Source of the DNA: Deltaproteobacteria bacterium
GTDB taxonomy: Bacteria > Bdellovibrionota_B > Oligoflexia > Oligoflexales > Bog-1112
Length of the DNA: 64,000 bases
Direction of reading: 5' to 3'
Assembly (NCBI GenBank): GCA_020635195.1
Contig: JACKAG010000006.1
Coordinates: 1 to 64,000, forward strand
Within the stretch, counting starts at the first letter, position 1. Each line of letters opens with the position of its first letter. A program made the position numbers and the translations under genes. Below the pieces are notes generated by a model that was given only the letters and a program-made list of their open reading frames with translations, ran no database searches and had not been told where the DNA came from. Positions 16,789 to 26,410 of the stretch are shown here, piece after piece.

Positions 16789-17271
16789 TTGCCTGATATT
16801 AAAGACAATAATAAGTCCATCGATGAAGAATCCATTCAGAAAAGGTTCTTCCACTTACTGCAAGTGGTTAAAAAAGAAAAGAACTGGACCAATAAGGATC
16901 TGGCCAGACATTTAAATGTGTCGGTTTCTCTTGTGGAAAAATGGAACTCAAACACAGTTTCAACTTTTGTCCGAAACTATTTTAAGAAAATTCATATGCT
17001 GGCACACATATCCGGACATTCGACAGCCAGCCTGATGGCAATGCTGGAAGGCACGGACTACCGCAGCACTTCCGGGTCAGATGTGGCCGGGAATTTGTCA
17101 TCTGTACCCCCTTCATACCAGCAGCTGATCAGAAAGCTTCTGATACTGGATCAGGATGGGATGAAGATGGCAATGAAGTACATCACGTTTTTTCTGCAAT
17201 TAGACAAAAACGAGCGGGACATCGTGTTGCAGTTTGTTGAGCTGATTCAGAAAGAACCATGCGACTGCTGA
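16789..17271 (+). CDS. HTH (XRE-like) transcriptional regulator, divergent from the T4SS operon
   Basis: A 160-residue protein starting at TTG with GAGG seven bases upstream. Residues about 15-60 (KRFFHLLQVVKKEKNWTNKD, then LARHLNVSVSLVEKW) form a helix-turn-helix of the Cro/CI type, and the C-terminal half is helical, possibly for dimerisation. Located alone and divergent from a 14-gene secretion operon, with repeats in the shared intergenic region, it most likely controls that operon. Direction (repressor or activator) cannot be told from sequence. Confidence 0.7.
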   Translation: MPDIKDNNKSIDEESIQKRFFHLLQVVKKEKNWTNKDLARHLNVSVSLVEKWNSNTVSTFVRNYFKKIHMLAHISGHSTASLMAMLEGTDYRSTSGSDVAGNLSSVPPSYQQLIRKLLILDQDGMKMAMKYITFFLQLDKNERDIVLQFVELIQKEPCDC

Positions 17272-17314
17272 CATGGTCCTGTCTCTCTGCAGCAGATCTG
17301 TCTCTTTCAGGCTT

Positions 17315-18175
17315 TCAGTTGTTGTAGGTGTAAACACCCCGGCCAGATTTTCTGCCAAGCCAGCCTGCATCAACATACTGGCGCAATAAAGGACAGGGGC
17401 GATATTTCGGGTCTCCGAAGCCCGTATGCAAAACCTCCATGATCGCAAGGCAGGTATCAAGACCGATAAAATCGGCCAGTGTCAGAGGGCCCATCGGCTG
17501 GTTTGTTCCCAGCTTCATGCCTTTGTCGATATCTTCAGCAGAGGCGACTCCTTCCATCAGAGCAGCAAATGCTTCATTGATCATAGGCATAAGAATCCGG
17601 TTGACCACAAAACCAGGAAAATCCCGGCTCAGAGAGACTTCTTTTCCAAGAGCAGTGACCAGCTCCACCGCACGACTCTGCACTTCAGGAGATGTGGCGA
17701 TTCCCGGAATGATCTCAACCAGACGCATCAGGGGCACCGGGTTCATAAAATGAATACCGATCACGCGATCTGCTCTGTTGGTCACCGAAGCAAGGCGGGT
17801 AACAGGCAAAGAAGAGGTGTTGGTCGCCAGGACAGTCTCCGGAGAGACAGACTGATCCAGCCTGACGAAGAGATCCTTTTTTATCGCTTCATCTTCTATG
17901 ACCGCCTCTATAATCAGATCACAGTCCCGCAGCCTGCTGAGATCGGTCGTATAATCAATCTCAGCTGTGAGTTTCTGCTGTTCTGCTGTCAGATGCCCTT
18001 TCTGACAGAGCCTGGCAGCAGATGCCTGAATGTTTCGTGATGCAGCCTCAAGAACGCCTGAGCTGAGATCTGTCACAGTCACTCGCAGACCACTGCTGGC
18101 ACAAACCTGAGCAATACCCGCGCCCATCTGCCCTGCTCCGACAACACCCACCTGGCTGAAACCTGCTATTGCCAT
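17315..18175 (-). CDS. hbd: 3-hydroxybutyryl-CoA dehydrogenase
   Basis: A 286-residue NAD(P)-dependent dehydrogenase of the 3-hydroxyacyl-CoA family. It has the Rossmann dinucleotide motif GVVGAGQMGAG at residues 10-20, the ATNTSSLPVT block, the catalytic-histidine segment IGIHFMNPVPLM and the C-terminal dimerisation domain with GFVVNRILMPMINEA. The length is standard. It interconverts acetoacetyl-CoA and 3-hydroxybutyryl-CoA in butyrate, polyhydroxybutyrate or fatty-acid metabolism. AAAGGAGG precedes the ATG. It is transcribed alone and convergent with the HTH gene. Confidence 0.92.
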   Translation of the reverse strand: MAIAGFSQVGVVGAGQMGAGIAQVCASSGLRVTVTDLSSGVLEAASRNIQASAARLCQKGHLTAEQQKLTAEIDYTTDLSRLRDCDLIIEAVIEDEAIKKDLFVRLDQSVSPETVLATNTSSLPVTRLASVTNRADRVIGIHFMNPVPLMRLVEIIPGIATSPEVQSRAVELVTALGKEVSLSRDFPGFVVNRILMPMINEAFAALMEGVASAEDIDKGMKLGTNQPMGPLTLADFIGLDTCLAIMEVLHTGFGDPKYRPCPLLRQYVDAGWLGRKSGRGVYTYNN

Positions 18176-18212
18176 TCAAACCTCCTTTATGTATAGGAGC
18201 CTGTTGCCCGGC

Positions 18213-18241
18213 CATATAGCAGGGCGGCTTTTAAGACACAA
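18213..18241 (-). promoter_or_regulatory. Predicted sigma-70-type promoter of hbd
   Basis: On the minus strand TTGTGT (18241-18236) is followed after exactly 17 bp by TATATG (18218-18213), about 40 bp upstream of the hbd start. Spacing is ideal and both hexamers are close to consensus. Confidence 0.45.
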
Positions 18242-18264
18242 CGAGCTATCCGGATATTAGACAG

Positions 18265-19647
18265 ATGATTGCCACAGAATGCAACAAAAGGGAGCTCCCA
18301 TGGAAAGAGCCAGCTGAGATCCTCCTGCGCTGGCCTGCCATGACACCGCTTCTTTTTCTTGGCGGAGGAGGGCGTTTCAGTTTTCTGGCCACCTCTTTCT
18401 GGCAGCTTTCCACCCGGGAATTTCTGGCTCAACCATATACCCTTTTGCTGTCGGCTCCCTCGGGTGAAGATCCGTCGCAACCCTGCCCTTGTGGCTACTG
18501 GGGTTTGCTGAGCTTTGACGATTTCAGCCCTTTTTCATCCGGCGCCGGCTGCAAACCCTCTCTTATTTTCAGGGTTTCACAGGCGCTGGTCTTTGATCAT
18601 ATGCACAAGAAGGTCTGGCTGTCCGCCTTCCGGGACTGCCCTCTTCGCATGCCACCCATGGCTCCGGCGTTTCATATCCTTCCGGATGAAATTGAGGAGA
18701 TGTTCCAATCTTCTGCGTCACAGCTCAGACATGGAAGATACCAGACACTGACACCCATCCCCCGCTGCCTGGATGCACATTATCTGGATATGGTAAGCTC
18801 TGTTCTCGAGGAGATCCGCTGCGGGCGTTACTATCAGATCAATCTGCTACGTTATTTTGATCTGGCAGAGTCACCGCGGAGGGACAGCCTGATCTCTCTG
18901 ATCTGTCAGCGCGGGGGGCCATATTCTGCCCTCTGGGATACTCAGACTTTCTGTCTGGCCTCACTCAGCCCGGAATGCTTTATCCGTCTTCAGCCTGAAG
19001 CAGGCCGCATTCAGGTGATCACATGCCCGATCAAAGGCACGATCCAAAGATCTGCCGATTCAGCAGAGGACAAAGCACTTCGCTCACAGCTGAGGCAGAG
19101 CCAGAAGGATCAGGCTGAGCTGCATATGATTGTTGATCTGATGCGAAATGATCTCAACAGTATTTCCCGCCCTGGTTCTGTCAGAGTCCTCTCTCCGGGA
19201 AAGCTACGGAGCTTTCCGACAGTACACCATCTGATTGCTGACATTCGCTCGCAGCTCAGCGACGGCCTCAGTATCGGTGAGATTTTCCACAAACTCTGTC
19301 CCGCAGGTTCCATAACCGGAGTGCCAAAGCGGGAAGTTATGGAAGCTATCAGGGCTTATGAAGGATGCCACCGGGGATATTTTATGGGGAATCTCTTCCG
19401 CCTCGGAGATCAGGGGAGCCTCGATTCTTCTGTTCTGATCCGGACCCTGTGGGGAGAGCGGAGCGGGGATTTTACTCCCTGCCGTTTTTCATGGGCAGCC
19501 GGAAGCGGCCTGACCCTTGGAAGCATTCCGGAATGTGAACTGGAAGAGATCAGGATAAAAACGCGGGTTCTGGAAGAATCTTTCAGGTCATACTGGCTGT
19601 CTGACCAGGGAGACGAAAATGCTCCAGCGTTTCACTCGAACTTTTGA
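18265..19647 (+). CDS. pabB: Aminodeoxychorismate synthase component I
   Basis: A 460-residue chorismate-utilising enzyme. The signature PIKGT has lysine (K257) at the position that separates PabB from anthranilate synthase TrpE, where it is alanine. Other blocks are GRYYQINLLRYF, MIVDLMRNDL, CPAGSITGVPK (chorismate site) and EAIRAYEG. With PabA it converts chorismate and glutamine to aminodeoxychorismate for folate synthesis; neither pabA nor pabC is adjacent. Its 3' end overlaps the convergent MCP gene by 65 bp. Confidence 0.88.
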   Translation: MIATECNKRELPWKEPAEILLRWPAMTPLLFLGGGGRFSFLATSFWQLSTREFLAQPYTLLLSAPSGEDPSQPCPCGYWGLLSFDDFSPFSSGAGCKPSLIFRVSQALVFDHMHKKVWLSAFRDCPLRMPPMAPAFHILPDEIEEMFQSSASQLRHGRYQTLTPIPRCLDAHYLDMVSSVLEEIRCGRYYQINLLRYFDLAESPRRDSLISLICQRGGPYSALWDTQTFCLASLSPECFIRLQPEAGRIQVITCPIKGTIQRSADSAEDKALRSQLRQSQKDQAELHMIVDLMRNDLNSISRPGSVRVLSPGKLRSFPTVHHLIADIRSQLSDGLSIGEIFHKLCPAGSITGVPKREVMEAIRAYEGCHRGYFMGNLFRLGDQGSLDSSVLIRTLWGERSGDFTPCRFSWAAGSGLTLGSIPECELEEIRIKTRVLEESFRSYWLSDQGDENAPAFHSNF

Positions 19648-21403
19648 GCAGAGTCAGATGACGGTTGGCGACCCGCTGGCTAAACTCATCGAGGGAAATG
19701 GGCCCCTCTTTTGTGTTGAGTTGTTCCAGAGCCACCTTAAGACTCATGGTTGAGTGTTTATTTTCTGTTGCTTGTTTTTCGAGTTCCAGAACCAGATGCG
19801 TTGTATCCAGAAGCATTTTTTCACAGTGGTTCAGTTCATGAAACTGCTTTGACAGGAGCTGAGACAACTTATCAGAATAGGCAGTCAGGCGGCTGGTCTC
19901 ATCATTTATACGTCCACTGAGCTTATCATCCGCCTCCAGCAAAGAAGACAGTTTGTCGAAAAAAACAGAGCTTGTCTTACCCAGTTTTTCGACTTCCCGT
20001 AATTTATTCACATGAATACTAAACTCATTATCCAGCAGGCTCATTTCAGAGAGGGCGTACTTAGTCGCTGCGACAGCCTTGCGATAACTGTTGCCACAGT
20101 CGCTGACACTGGTAAACGCATCTTCCATCGCCTCACAGGCTCCGTTCAGCTGGCCACTTGCCCGGCCTGTTTCTTCCTGAATGGTTGTCAGCAACTCTGA
20201 CACCGACTGACTGGCAACACTCGAACGGGAGGTCAGCTTACACAGACGCTCCGCAATTTCTGCAAACTGATAGCCATGGTGCCCCATTTTTGCAGCTTCG
20301 ATTGAAGCATTAAGGGCCTGAAGATTGATCTGATCTGCGAGATCATCAATCATCTGAATCAGATTGACGATTGCTTCAGCCTTCTGAGTCAGGCCACTGA
20401 CGAGATTTCCAGCCTGACCGGACTGCTCCTTTGCCTCGGCAATTCTGGTTACCATCAGATTGATGTCCTGAAAGCCTGCTTTTGCCTCTTCCTGAACCTG
20501 GCCAAGATATCCTGAGATCGTTTTGTATCGGTCATGAAAGACCAGCTCAATACCAAAAATTTCCTGTAGCAAACGGCTTGCGGACTGGTGTACCGAGCGG
20601 ATATGGCTGGCTGTATCATGAATTTTATCCTGCCCCTCTTTAACCTGTCTGAGGTTATTGATCATGATATTTCGCTTCCAGTCCAGCTGGGTGGTCGCTG
20701 AAAAATTAGCACTGTCCCGGCACTGGTATGCCAACCGTTGCAGTCTCTTACTGGTTTTCAAAAGGGCTTTATGAACCCCCTGAATCTCATTGCAGATCAG
20801 GTTACCAAAGGCAGCAACATGGACGATTTTGTTATACTGAGCTTCATAGCATTCCAGATCTCCCTGAATATCAGCCAGGCTTCCTTTACCCACAATCCGG
20901 GCAAGAGCTTCTGTTGCTGACTTCAGATCATCAAGAGCTTTACTGAACATTTTGTAATTTTCATTTTCCGGAACCTTCAGATTCTGATCCAGCCGATAGA
21001 TGGGATCTCCTTTGATCTCTGAAGGGAGAATCTCCGGAACCTTTCTGTGGGTCCGCTGTCTGAATTTCTGTGACTCTGCGAGTAAAAACCAGGAGCATGC
21101 CAGTCCCACAGAACATATAAAAAGGGTCAGGAGCCACAGAAACGGTGTACTGATATAAAGACCTGACTCATGGGTCAGGTGGAGAAAATCCATCAGATCT
21201 CTGAATTCTGATGTTTTCAGAACCTGAGCCATCACCGCCAGAGAACGCAGATGAAGCTCTAACTGTTCCCATTCTGTACCATGATTGAAGATACGAAAAA
21301 GAAGACGAAGAGCAATACCTGTGCTGGCTGCAATTGCAAAACCCATTAAAATCTGAATTATCTTTTGGCGACTCATCGTTAACCGGGCCCCATGAAGTGT
21401 CAT
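19583..21403 (-). CDS. Methyl-accepting chemotaxis protein without a sensor domain
   Basis: A 606-residue transducer. A membrane helix lies at about residues 14-34 and a second at about 82-104, leaving a periplasmic loop of only some 45 residues, too small for a usual ligand-binding domain. The rest is a long coiled-coil signalling rod with the hairpin tip DDLADQINLQALNASIEAAK, which would contact CheA/CheW. The tip departs from consensus after this (MGHHGYQFAEIAERLCKL instead of the common GRGFAVVA-EVRKL form). It probably senses an intramembrane or cytoplasmic cue, or works with another protein. A start at the second ATG (residue 10) is possible. Confidence 0.85.
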   Translation of the reverse strand: MTLHGARLTMSRQKIIQILMGFAIAASTGIALRLLFRIFNHGTEWEQLELHLRSLAVMAQVLKTSEFRDLMDFLHLTHESGLYISTPFLWLLTLFICSVGLACSWFLLAESQKFRQRTHRKVPEILPSEIKGDPIYRLDQNLKVPENENYKMFSKALDDLKSATEALARIVGKGSLADIQGDLECYEAQYNKIVHVAAFGNLICNEIQGVHKALLKTSKRLQRLAYQCRDSANFSATTQLDWKRNIMINNLRQVKEGQDKIHDTASHIRSVHQSASRLLQEIFGIELVFHDRYKTISGYLGQVQEEAKAGFQDINLMVTRIAEAKEQSGQAGNLVSGLTQKAEAIVNLIQMIDDLADQINLQALNASIEAAKMGHHGYQFAEIAERLCKLTSRSSVASQSVSELLTTIQEETGRASGQLNGACEAMEDAFTSVSDCGNSYRKAVAATKYALSEMSLLDNEFSIHVNKLREVEKLGKTSSVFFDKLSSLLEADDKLSGRINDETSRLTAYSDKLSQLLSKQFHELNHCEKMLLDTTHLVLELEKQATENKHSTMSLKVALEQLNTKEGPISLDEFSQRVANRHLTLLKSSSETLEHFRLPGQTASMT

Positions 21404-21671
21404 TCTCTACTGAAATTAAGTCCATAAGACCAATGAAAAGATCAGCGTCTCAGCACTGTTTACATGACAACAGTTGAATTAAGCTATGATCCTACAGACC
21501 GCGTCCGTCTGAAACTACCTGGATCGTAAAAAAGGGTCAAGATCATTGTGTCAGAAATCCCTCGTGAAATGACCAGGTAAGAGCCTCTCCTGCCTTTTCA
21601 GCCATATGACTTTACGAATGGAAGACTTAGTTATAGAAATCTTTCTGAAACCCGTATCCGATGAGGTGATC

Positions 21672-24600
21672 ATGAGGCAAAGAACATGTCCGTCTTTTTT
21701 TTCATTCCTTCTGCGATTCATGACGGTCCATCGGAGGACTCAACGACGACAGTCTGGCCGGATTTTTCTGATGACATTATCTCTTGTTTTTATACCCGAT
21801 GCCTTTGCCCAAAAAGGCCCAAAGACGCCCTCTGAGCAAAAGCAAAGCACAGAACACGAGCATTGTTGTGAACCGGAAAGACAGAGAGCCGGGCAAAGTC
21901 ACTCCTTTTCTGTGGAGCTTTCAGAAGATGATGATGAAGAAGAAAACCATCAGCATCTGTCTTATCTGATGGCAGCAGAAAATGTCGAAGCCCTTCCTGA
22001 TGATGAGCTGGAGGCTCTTCTTTCGGAACTTTATGTTTCCACTCAGGGAGACGCCCGGAACATTGATACCGCGATGATGGAACAATATGTCCTTGGCATA
22101 AAAGGGCAGGGACGCCTGATGACATTTGTCGAAGCCTGGAAGGAGCGTGTGTTACAGAGCCATGAAATAGGAGCGATCTTTTGCAAAGTCAGAACCTTAT
22201 CCGATGGAGAGATCCGAACTCTGCATATGTGTTTTGGTCAGTATTCCGGTGACGAGATCATTGTCGGTCGTCGTCCGGCCATGCTTCTGGAAAAATCACA
22301 GACAGAATCCTTTTTCAATCCTGCAAACCCTCCTCTGGGAGCTTTTATTAAATGGCTGGATCTGATGGGCTACATGACATGGGTCAGACCACCAGGCCCG
22401 GGCAGCCGGGCCTCTGCTGACAGCAGTAGTCGCTATAATTTTCAGTATTCACTCCCTGCGCTGGCCACATCCATGAGCGCCAACTACTTCAGCAAAGAGG
22501 CAAACAGGGGATTTTTCGGATCAGCCAATATGAATCCGTTCGGGACCGGGGTTTCAGTCGGGACAACCGGAGAAAACAGCAATCATTCTCTCTGGTACTC
22601 CGTTATGAGCGGCTGGCATGGCCTGGGCTATTCCGGGGTGTTCAATCTTGAAGAACAACAGCTAAGATTATCTGCCCTGGGAGTCGGAGCCTGGGCGGCA
22701 GGGTGGAAAAATTATGTGCAGTTCGGTGCCTCGCTCAACGCAATTTTTGCCAGTGGAAATCAGCTGGGCCTTGGTGCCGTCATCACTCTGTCGAAAGACC
22801 GGATCACCCGATATCTTGGTGCGTATCAGGGAGAGTATGATCCGCTGATCAATCGTTTTATTTTTGCCCTCAGGAAAAGAAAAACTTACCTGAAAGAAGA
22901 AATAAAAGTCACTTCGTTATTAAGATCATTTCTTGAAAAACATGATCTCCTCGCTGAGATGGATCAATCCGATCAGGAAATCATAAAAATAGAAAAGGAA
23001 CTCAAAAACATCCGCCATATGACAGAACAGTATAAAGAAGAATTGTCTTTTTTACATGGAAAACACCTGATTGAAGTGGTTGACACCAGTAGTAAAGGCT
23101 TAGCCCTTCAGGGCGGTGCTTATATCAACAGCCCTGGTATAGGCTTTAAATCTGCATTTTCTAAAAAACGAGAATCTGTATACAGGTTTTATACAGAGCT
23201 CAGTCATGCACAGGAACTTTTAGAAGACGGAAGCGGTGATAAAATCGCCTTAATCAGGCTTCCTGAAAAGTTAAAAAAAAATAAATTTCCGGACCTTCTT
23301 AAGCCCCATAAATGGCATGTTGGTGAAGAACTGGTCACAACGGTCGAAAAAAAATTAAGTGGAAGTATTGTGATGGGATGGAGTTACCTTCCCGGAATCA
23401 ATACCAATGTTGGTATCAGCGGAACGATCACAGGATCGTTTGAGCTTGGCCTCAGAAAATTAGCAGATAACAAGCTGGAAATGACATTTCGTCCTGTCGC
23501 GATTAAAGAGATGGGAGCCTTTGTTTCTATGCTCGGAGCGGTAGGACCAAGATTATCTGCATCATCAAGTGTCGCTCTTGCGATGCGTCAGACCTTTATC
23601 TTTGATCTGAATAATCACCAGGCAACCGATACTTATATGCTTTTCATCTCCGGAGGGGTTCTGCCTCTTGATTTTTCCGGGACGGCAAATATCATCGGTC
23701 CAAGAGAGGCAGAAAATTTGCTGGACCTGGCGAGAATTTTAAGAGCGACTCTCCTTGATAAAGGAATTTTACTGACATACCTTGAAAAAATTGATATTCC
23801 GGCGAAAAAATTTTATGCAGGTGTTGGCAAAATTCCGTGCCTGGGAGAAAAAAAATGGAAGGGTTTATCTTACGAATATCTCAATGGACACGCTAAGGTC
23901 GTCAGTACAAATGGTGATCTTGCTGTGACACGAAATACCAGCCTTGTGCAGGAATCAGCAGATCAGGGATATAGCGGAACAAGAGCTTATTCTGCATATG
24001 CGACGATCAAACGAACATTTCGTAAGACTGAGCGGGAGCAGGACAGAGTGCATATTTCGTCTGACGATTCTGTTGCCGACCGCTATTTCTGGACATTTAA
24101 TGGAATTTCTCTCAGAGCCAGAATCAGCGATGATAAAATTACAGGGACAGAACATAATCAGATGATCGACAAGATCAACCGAATGTTTCATGCTAACATC
24201 AGAAGATTTCCACATGAAAGCCTTGGTCACAAACAGACCCGGGATATTCTGCTGGAACGGGAGCTGACATCTTCAGACCTTGATCTTTTCAGTATGCTAC
24301 GGCAGAGTGATCTGGAAACCGCAGCACATGGTTCAGGAGTTGAAAAGTCGGTTCTGACGGACCTTCTGGCAGAGCTTGAAAATAAGGGACATAATCAGAA
24401 AGCCGAGATCATCAAAGCGTTTATCGGTGAAAAAGGCTTCTCCGGAGTTTCAGCAGTTCATCTGATGTTGCACGGCAATTGCCGTAATCTCATCATCCGG
24501 ACAGAGAGCGATGCTTATACAGCACCTCTGGAAGAGGGCCGAAGGCTGGAAGCCCTCTACATCACTCCGGATGATTCTGAAAAAGACCGCCTGCTGAACC

Positions 24601-25292
24601 TCAGTCATGATTCGACAGCATCGAAAGTTGCTGAAGTTTATAAAAACGTAAATCTTGCGATTAAACATCTGGATCAGGCTCTGAAAGATCTGGACGAAGA
24701 TCCTTTTTATGAAGAATATGATGATCTTCTTCGTTTTGAAGAAGGAAACTTAAGAGAAAAAAAGTGCCCCTTGCGAAGTACTTTGTTGGCTGCAAAAAAG
24801 CGCCTGCATGATCTGATCCATCTTGAACATCAGGGTTTTTCAAAGGATACGATACTGAAAATTTATAAAAACATTCCGTCAAAACACAGATCTCTGAATC
24901 AGAGAGTCACGATTCTGGAAGATCAGTATAAATATCCCATCAGTCTGAATGATCGCCGCAAAGTAATTACCGAACGATGGGAAGCCGTCAGCGATCTGTT
25001 CGATGACATCACAGAAGAGATTCGTCAGCTTGAAACAGAGGATAGCAGAAGAATTCTGGGTTCTGTCTGGACCGATAAGCGGATCGCTGAAGGCCATAGT
25101 CTGAAAAAAAGGGCGATCAATCTGATCAGCCTGAATCATCTGCTCTCATGTGCGGAAGAGTTCATTGCCAAGATGACAAAAGCTCAGAAGAAAATCTTCC
25201 CTGCCCGTCCTGTCCATTTCACCATAGCAGGGCATGTCCGTCAGATGCTTCTGGGGCAGCCTCAGGAACTTGTCATGGGAGGTGGTGGATAG
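21672..25292 (+). CDS. Very large secreted protein of unknown function
   Basis: From the ATG at 21672 (GAGG five bases upstream) the product is 1206 residues; an upstream ATG at 21606 lacks a ribosome site. An N-terminal basic stretch and hydrophobic core (FLMTLSLVFIPDAFAQ) form a signal peptide. An acidic patch (ELSEDDDEEENHQ) follows, then a Gly/Ser-rich beta-like region (about 270-400), a charged coiled-coil-like segment (about 410-470), another beta-rich region (about 550-700) and a long helical C-terminus. I recognise no family. Two beta-rich regions in a secreted protein could mean an outer-membrane or surface location. It is transcribed alone and convergent with the M28 gene 20 bp away. 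Confidence 0.8.
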   Translation: MRQRTCPSFFSFLLRFMTVHRRTQRRQSGRIFLMTLSLVFIPDAFAQKGPKTPSEQKQSTEHEHCCEPERQRAGQSHSFSVELSEDDDEEENHQHLSYLMAAENVEALPDDELEALLSELYVSTQGDARNIDTAMMEQYVLGIKGQGRLMTFVEAWKERVLQSHEIGAIFCKVRTLSDGEIRTLHMCFGQYSGDEIIVGRRPAMLLEKSQTESFFNPANPPLGAFIKWLDLMGYMTWVRPPGPGSRASADSSSRYNFQYSLPALATSMSANYFSKEANRGFFGSANMNPFGTGVSVGTTGENSNHSLWYSVMSGWHGLGYSGVFNLEEQQLRLSALGVGAWAAGWKNYVQFGASLNAIFASGNQLGLGAVITLSKDRITRYLGAYQGEYDPLINRFIFALRKRKTYLKEEIKVTSLLRSFLEKHDLLAEMDQSDQEIIKIEKELKNIRHMTEQYKEELSFLHGKHLIEVVDTSSKGLALQGGAYINSPGIGFKSAFSKKRESVYRFYTELSHAQELLEDGSGDKIALIRLPEKLKKNKFPDLLKPHKWHVGEELVTTVEKKLSGSIVMGWSYLPGINTNVGISGTITGSFELGLRKLADNKLEMTFRPVAIKEMGAFVSMLGAVGPRLSASSSVALAMRQTFIFDLNNHQATDTYMLFISGGVLPLDFSGTANIIGPREAENLLDLARILRATLLDKGILLTYLEKIDIPAKKFYAGVGKIPCLGEKKWKGLSYEYLNGHAKVVSTNGDLAVTRNTSLVQESADQGYSGTRAYSAYATIKRTFRKTEREQDRVHISSDDSVADRYFWTFNGISLRARISDDKITGTEHNQMIDKINRMFHANIRRFPHESLGHKQTRDILLERELTSSDLDLFSMLRQSDLETAAHGSGVEKSVLTDLLAELENKGHNQKAEIIKAFIGEKGFSGVSAVHLMLHGNCRNLIIRTESDAYTAPLEEGRRLEALYITPDDSEKDRLLNLSHDSTASKVAEVYKNVNLAIKHLDQALKDLDEDPFYEEYDDLLRFEEGNLREKKCPLRSTLLAAKKRLHDLIHLEHQGFSKDTILKIYKNIPSKHRSLNQRVTILEDQYKYPISLNDRRKVITERWEAVSDLFDDITEEIRQLETEDSRRILGSVWTDKRIAEGHSLKKRAINLISLNHLLSCAEEFIAKMTKAQKKIFPARPVHFTIAGHVRQMLLGQPQELVMGGGG

Positions 25293-25309
25293 CTCTTGTC
25301 AGCAGAGCT
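25291..25309. terminator. Small stem-loop between two convergent genes, possible shared terminator
   Basis: AGCTCT (25291-25296) and AGAGCT (25304-25309) form a perfect 6-bp stem with a 7-nt loop at the stop codon of the large secreted protein, just before the end of the convergent M28 gene. There is no U-tract on either side, so a terminator role is only a suggestion from position. Confidence 0.25.
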
Positions 25310-25312
25310 GCT

Positions 25313-26410
25313 TCAGGAAGCTTCCCGACATGAGGGCCTTGCCAGAAGGATGGACAGAGCCAGACGGGAAGCCCGGAGCAACGCATCTGAAGACACGGTT
25401 TCCGGAAGGTCAGAGGGCTGATGCCAGTAGCCGAAGTGCTCAAAATCAATCAGATTGATCGCGGGTATTCCGGCCCTGACAAAGGGAATATGATCATCTT
25501 CTATATGCTGACGAGTCCCTGCTGAGATATGTATGGATTCAGATCTCATAGCCTGCTTCAGAAGAGCACGCAGGGCAGGATCTGAATTAAGATCCTCTGT
25601 CATTTTAATGTCAGGATGTCCTGTCATATCCATTAAAATCATAGCGGACAGAGGACTCTTCCGGACAGACGTTGGAAATTCCTGCAAGTCCGGACAATAC
25701 TCTTTCTGTCTGCTGCGACAGCGCTTCAGTTGCCGGACAAAGTAGCGGCTTCCCTGAGTGTGATCCGGAGAGGACAGTTCCGGATACTGTCGCCAGTCAT
25801 TCCATCCAGGAAGGCGGGACTCTTCCCCGTCAAACCAGATAAAGACGATATGACATGGAATGGATGGATTCTGACGATGCTTTGCGAGATAAGCCGCCAT
25901 TTCCATCAGTGCAACAGAGGAAGAGCCTCCGTCATGCGCCCCTGTGTAACGAATGCCCGGCAAAAATTTTGAATCATAATGAGAGCCCAGCAGCATGGTG
26001 CAGGAGCTGTTTTTTCGTTCCAGCCAGGCCAGAACATTGATCCCTTCAGCAGATAAGACTTCGCGGCGAGAATGCCCCTGCGTTTTGAGAAAACTGAGAG
26101 GAAAGGACTGTAGACTTGCCCCATCCATCTGTTTTCTGAGCGACCGGAGCAGCCAGGTCGCCAGCTCTTTCTGGCGAGAGGACCCAGCCGGATGGGGATC
26201 ACGACTAAGGTATAGCAGATCATCCCTTGCATGAGCAGAAAGACGGAATGTCCGGACCAGCCTGTGAGCTTCAGAAGCCCAGCATGCAGAGCTCAGAGCC
26301 CTGGCGGAACCCTCCGCAAACAGAGAAGGGATAATCAGTAACGAGACCAGGAATAAACAGCCTGAGCCCCTAACTCTTCCTCGATTCTCAATAGCTGGTT
26401 GTACTTGCAA
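25313..26410 (-). CDS. M28-family metalloenzyme resembling glutaminyl-peptide cyclotransferase
   Basis: A 365-residue secreted protein with zinc-binding motifs of clan MH/M28: GSHYDSK (His), GAHDGGSSS (Asp), FIWFDGEES (Glu-Glu), MDMTGHPD (Asp) and GYWHQPSD (His). The segment EDDHIPFVRAGIPAINLIDF is close to the animal/bacterial glutaminyl cyclase pattern, in which EDDHIPF precedes a hydrophobic strand and the final His. Such enzymes convert N-terminal glutamine to pyroglutamate; an aminopeptidase activity is the alternative. The hydrophobic leader (CLFLVSLLIIPSLFAEG) suggests export. The annotated TTG start lies inside the enolase 3' end (76-bp overlap) and has a poor ribosome site, so the true start is uncertain. 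Confidence 0.8.
   Translation of the reverse strand: MQVQPAIENRGRVRGSGCLFLVSLLIIPSLFAEGSARALSSACWASEAHRLVRTFRLSAHARDDLLYLSRDPHPAGSSRQKELATWLLRSLRKQMDGASLQSFPLSFLKTQGHSRREVLSAEGINVLAWLERKNSSCTMLLGSHYDSKFLPGIRYTGAHDGGSSSVALMEMAAYLAKHRQNPSIPCHIVFIWFDGEESRLPGWNDWRQYPELSSPDHTQGSRYFVRQLKRCRSRQKEYCPDLQEFPTSVRKSPLSAMILMDMTGHPDIKMTEDLNSDPALRALLKQAMRSESIHISAGTRQHIEDDHIPFVRAGIPAINLIDFEHFGYWHQPSDLPETVSSDALLRASRLALSILLARPSCREAS

Noticed and set aside
17426..18040. 204-residue plus-strand open frame opposite hbd
   Set aside because: Shadow of hbd; no ribosome site or motif.
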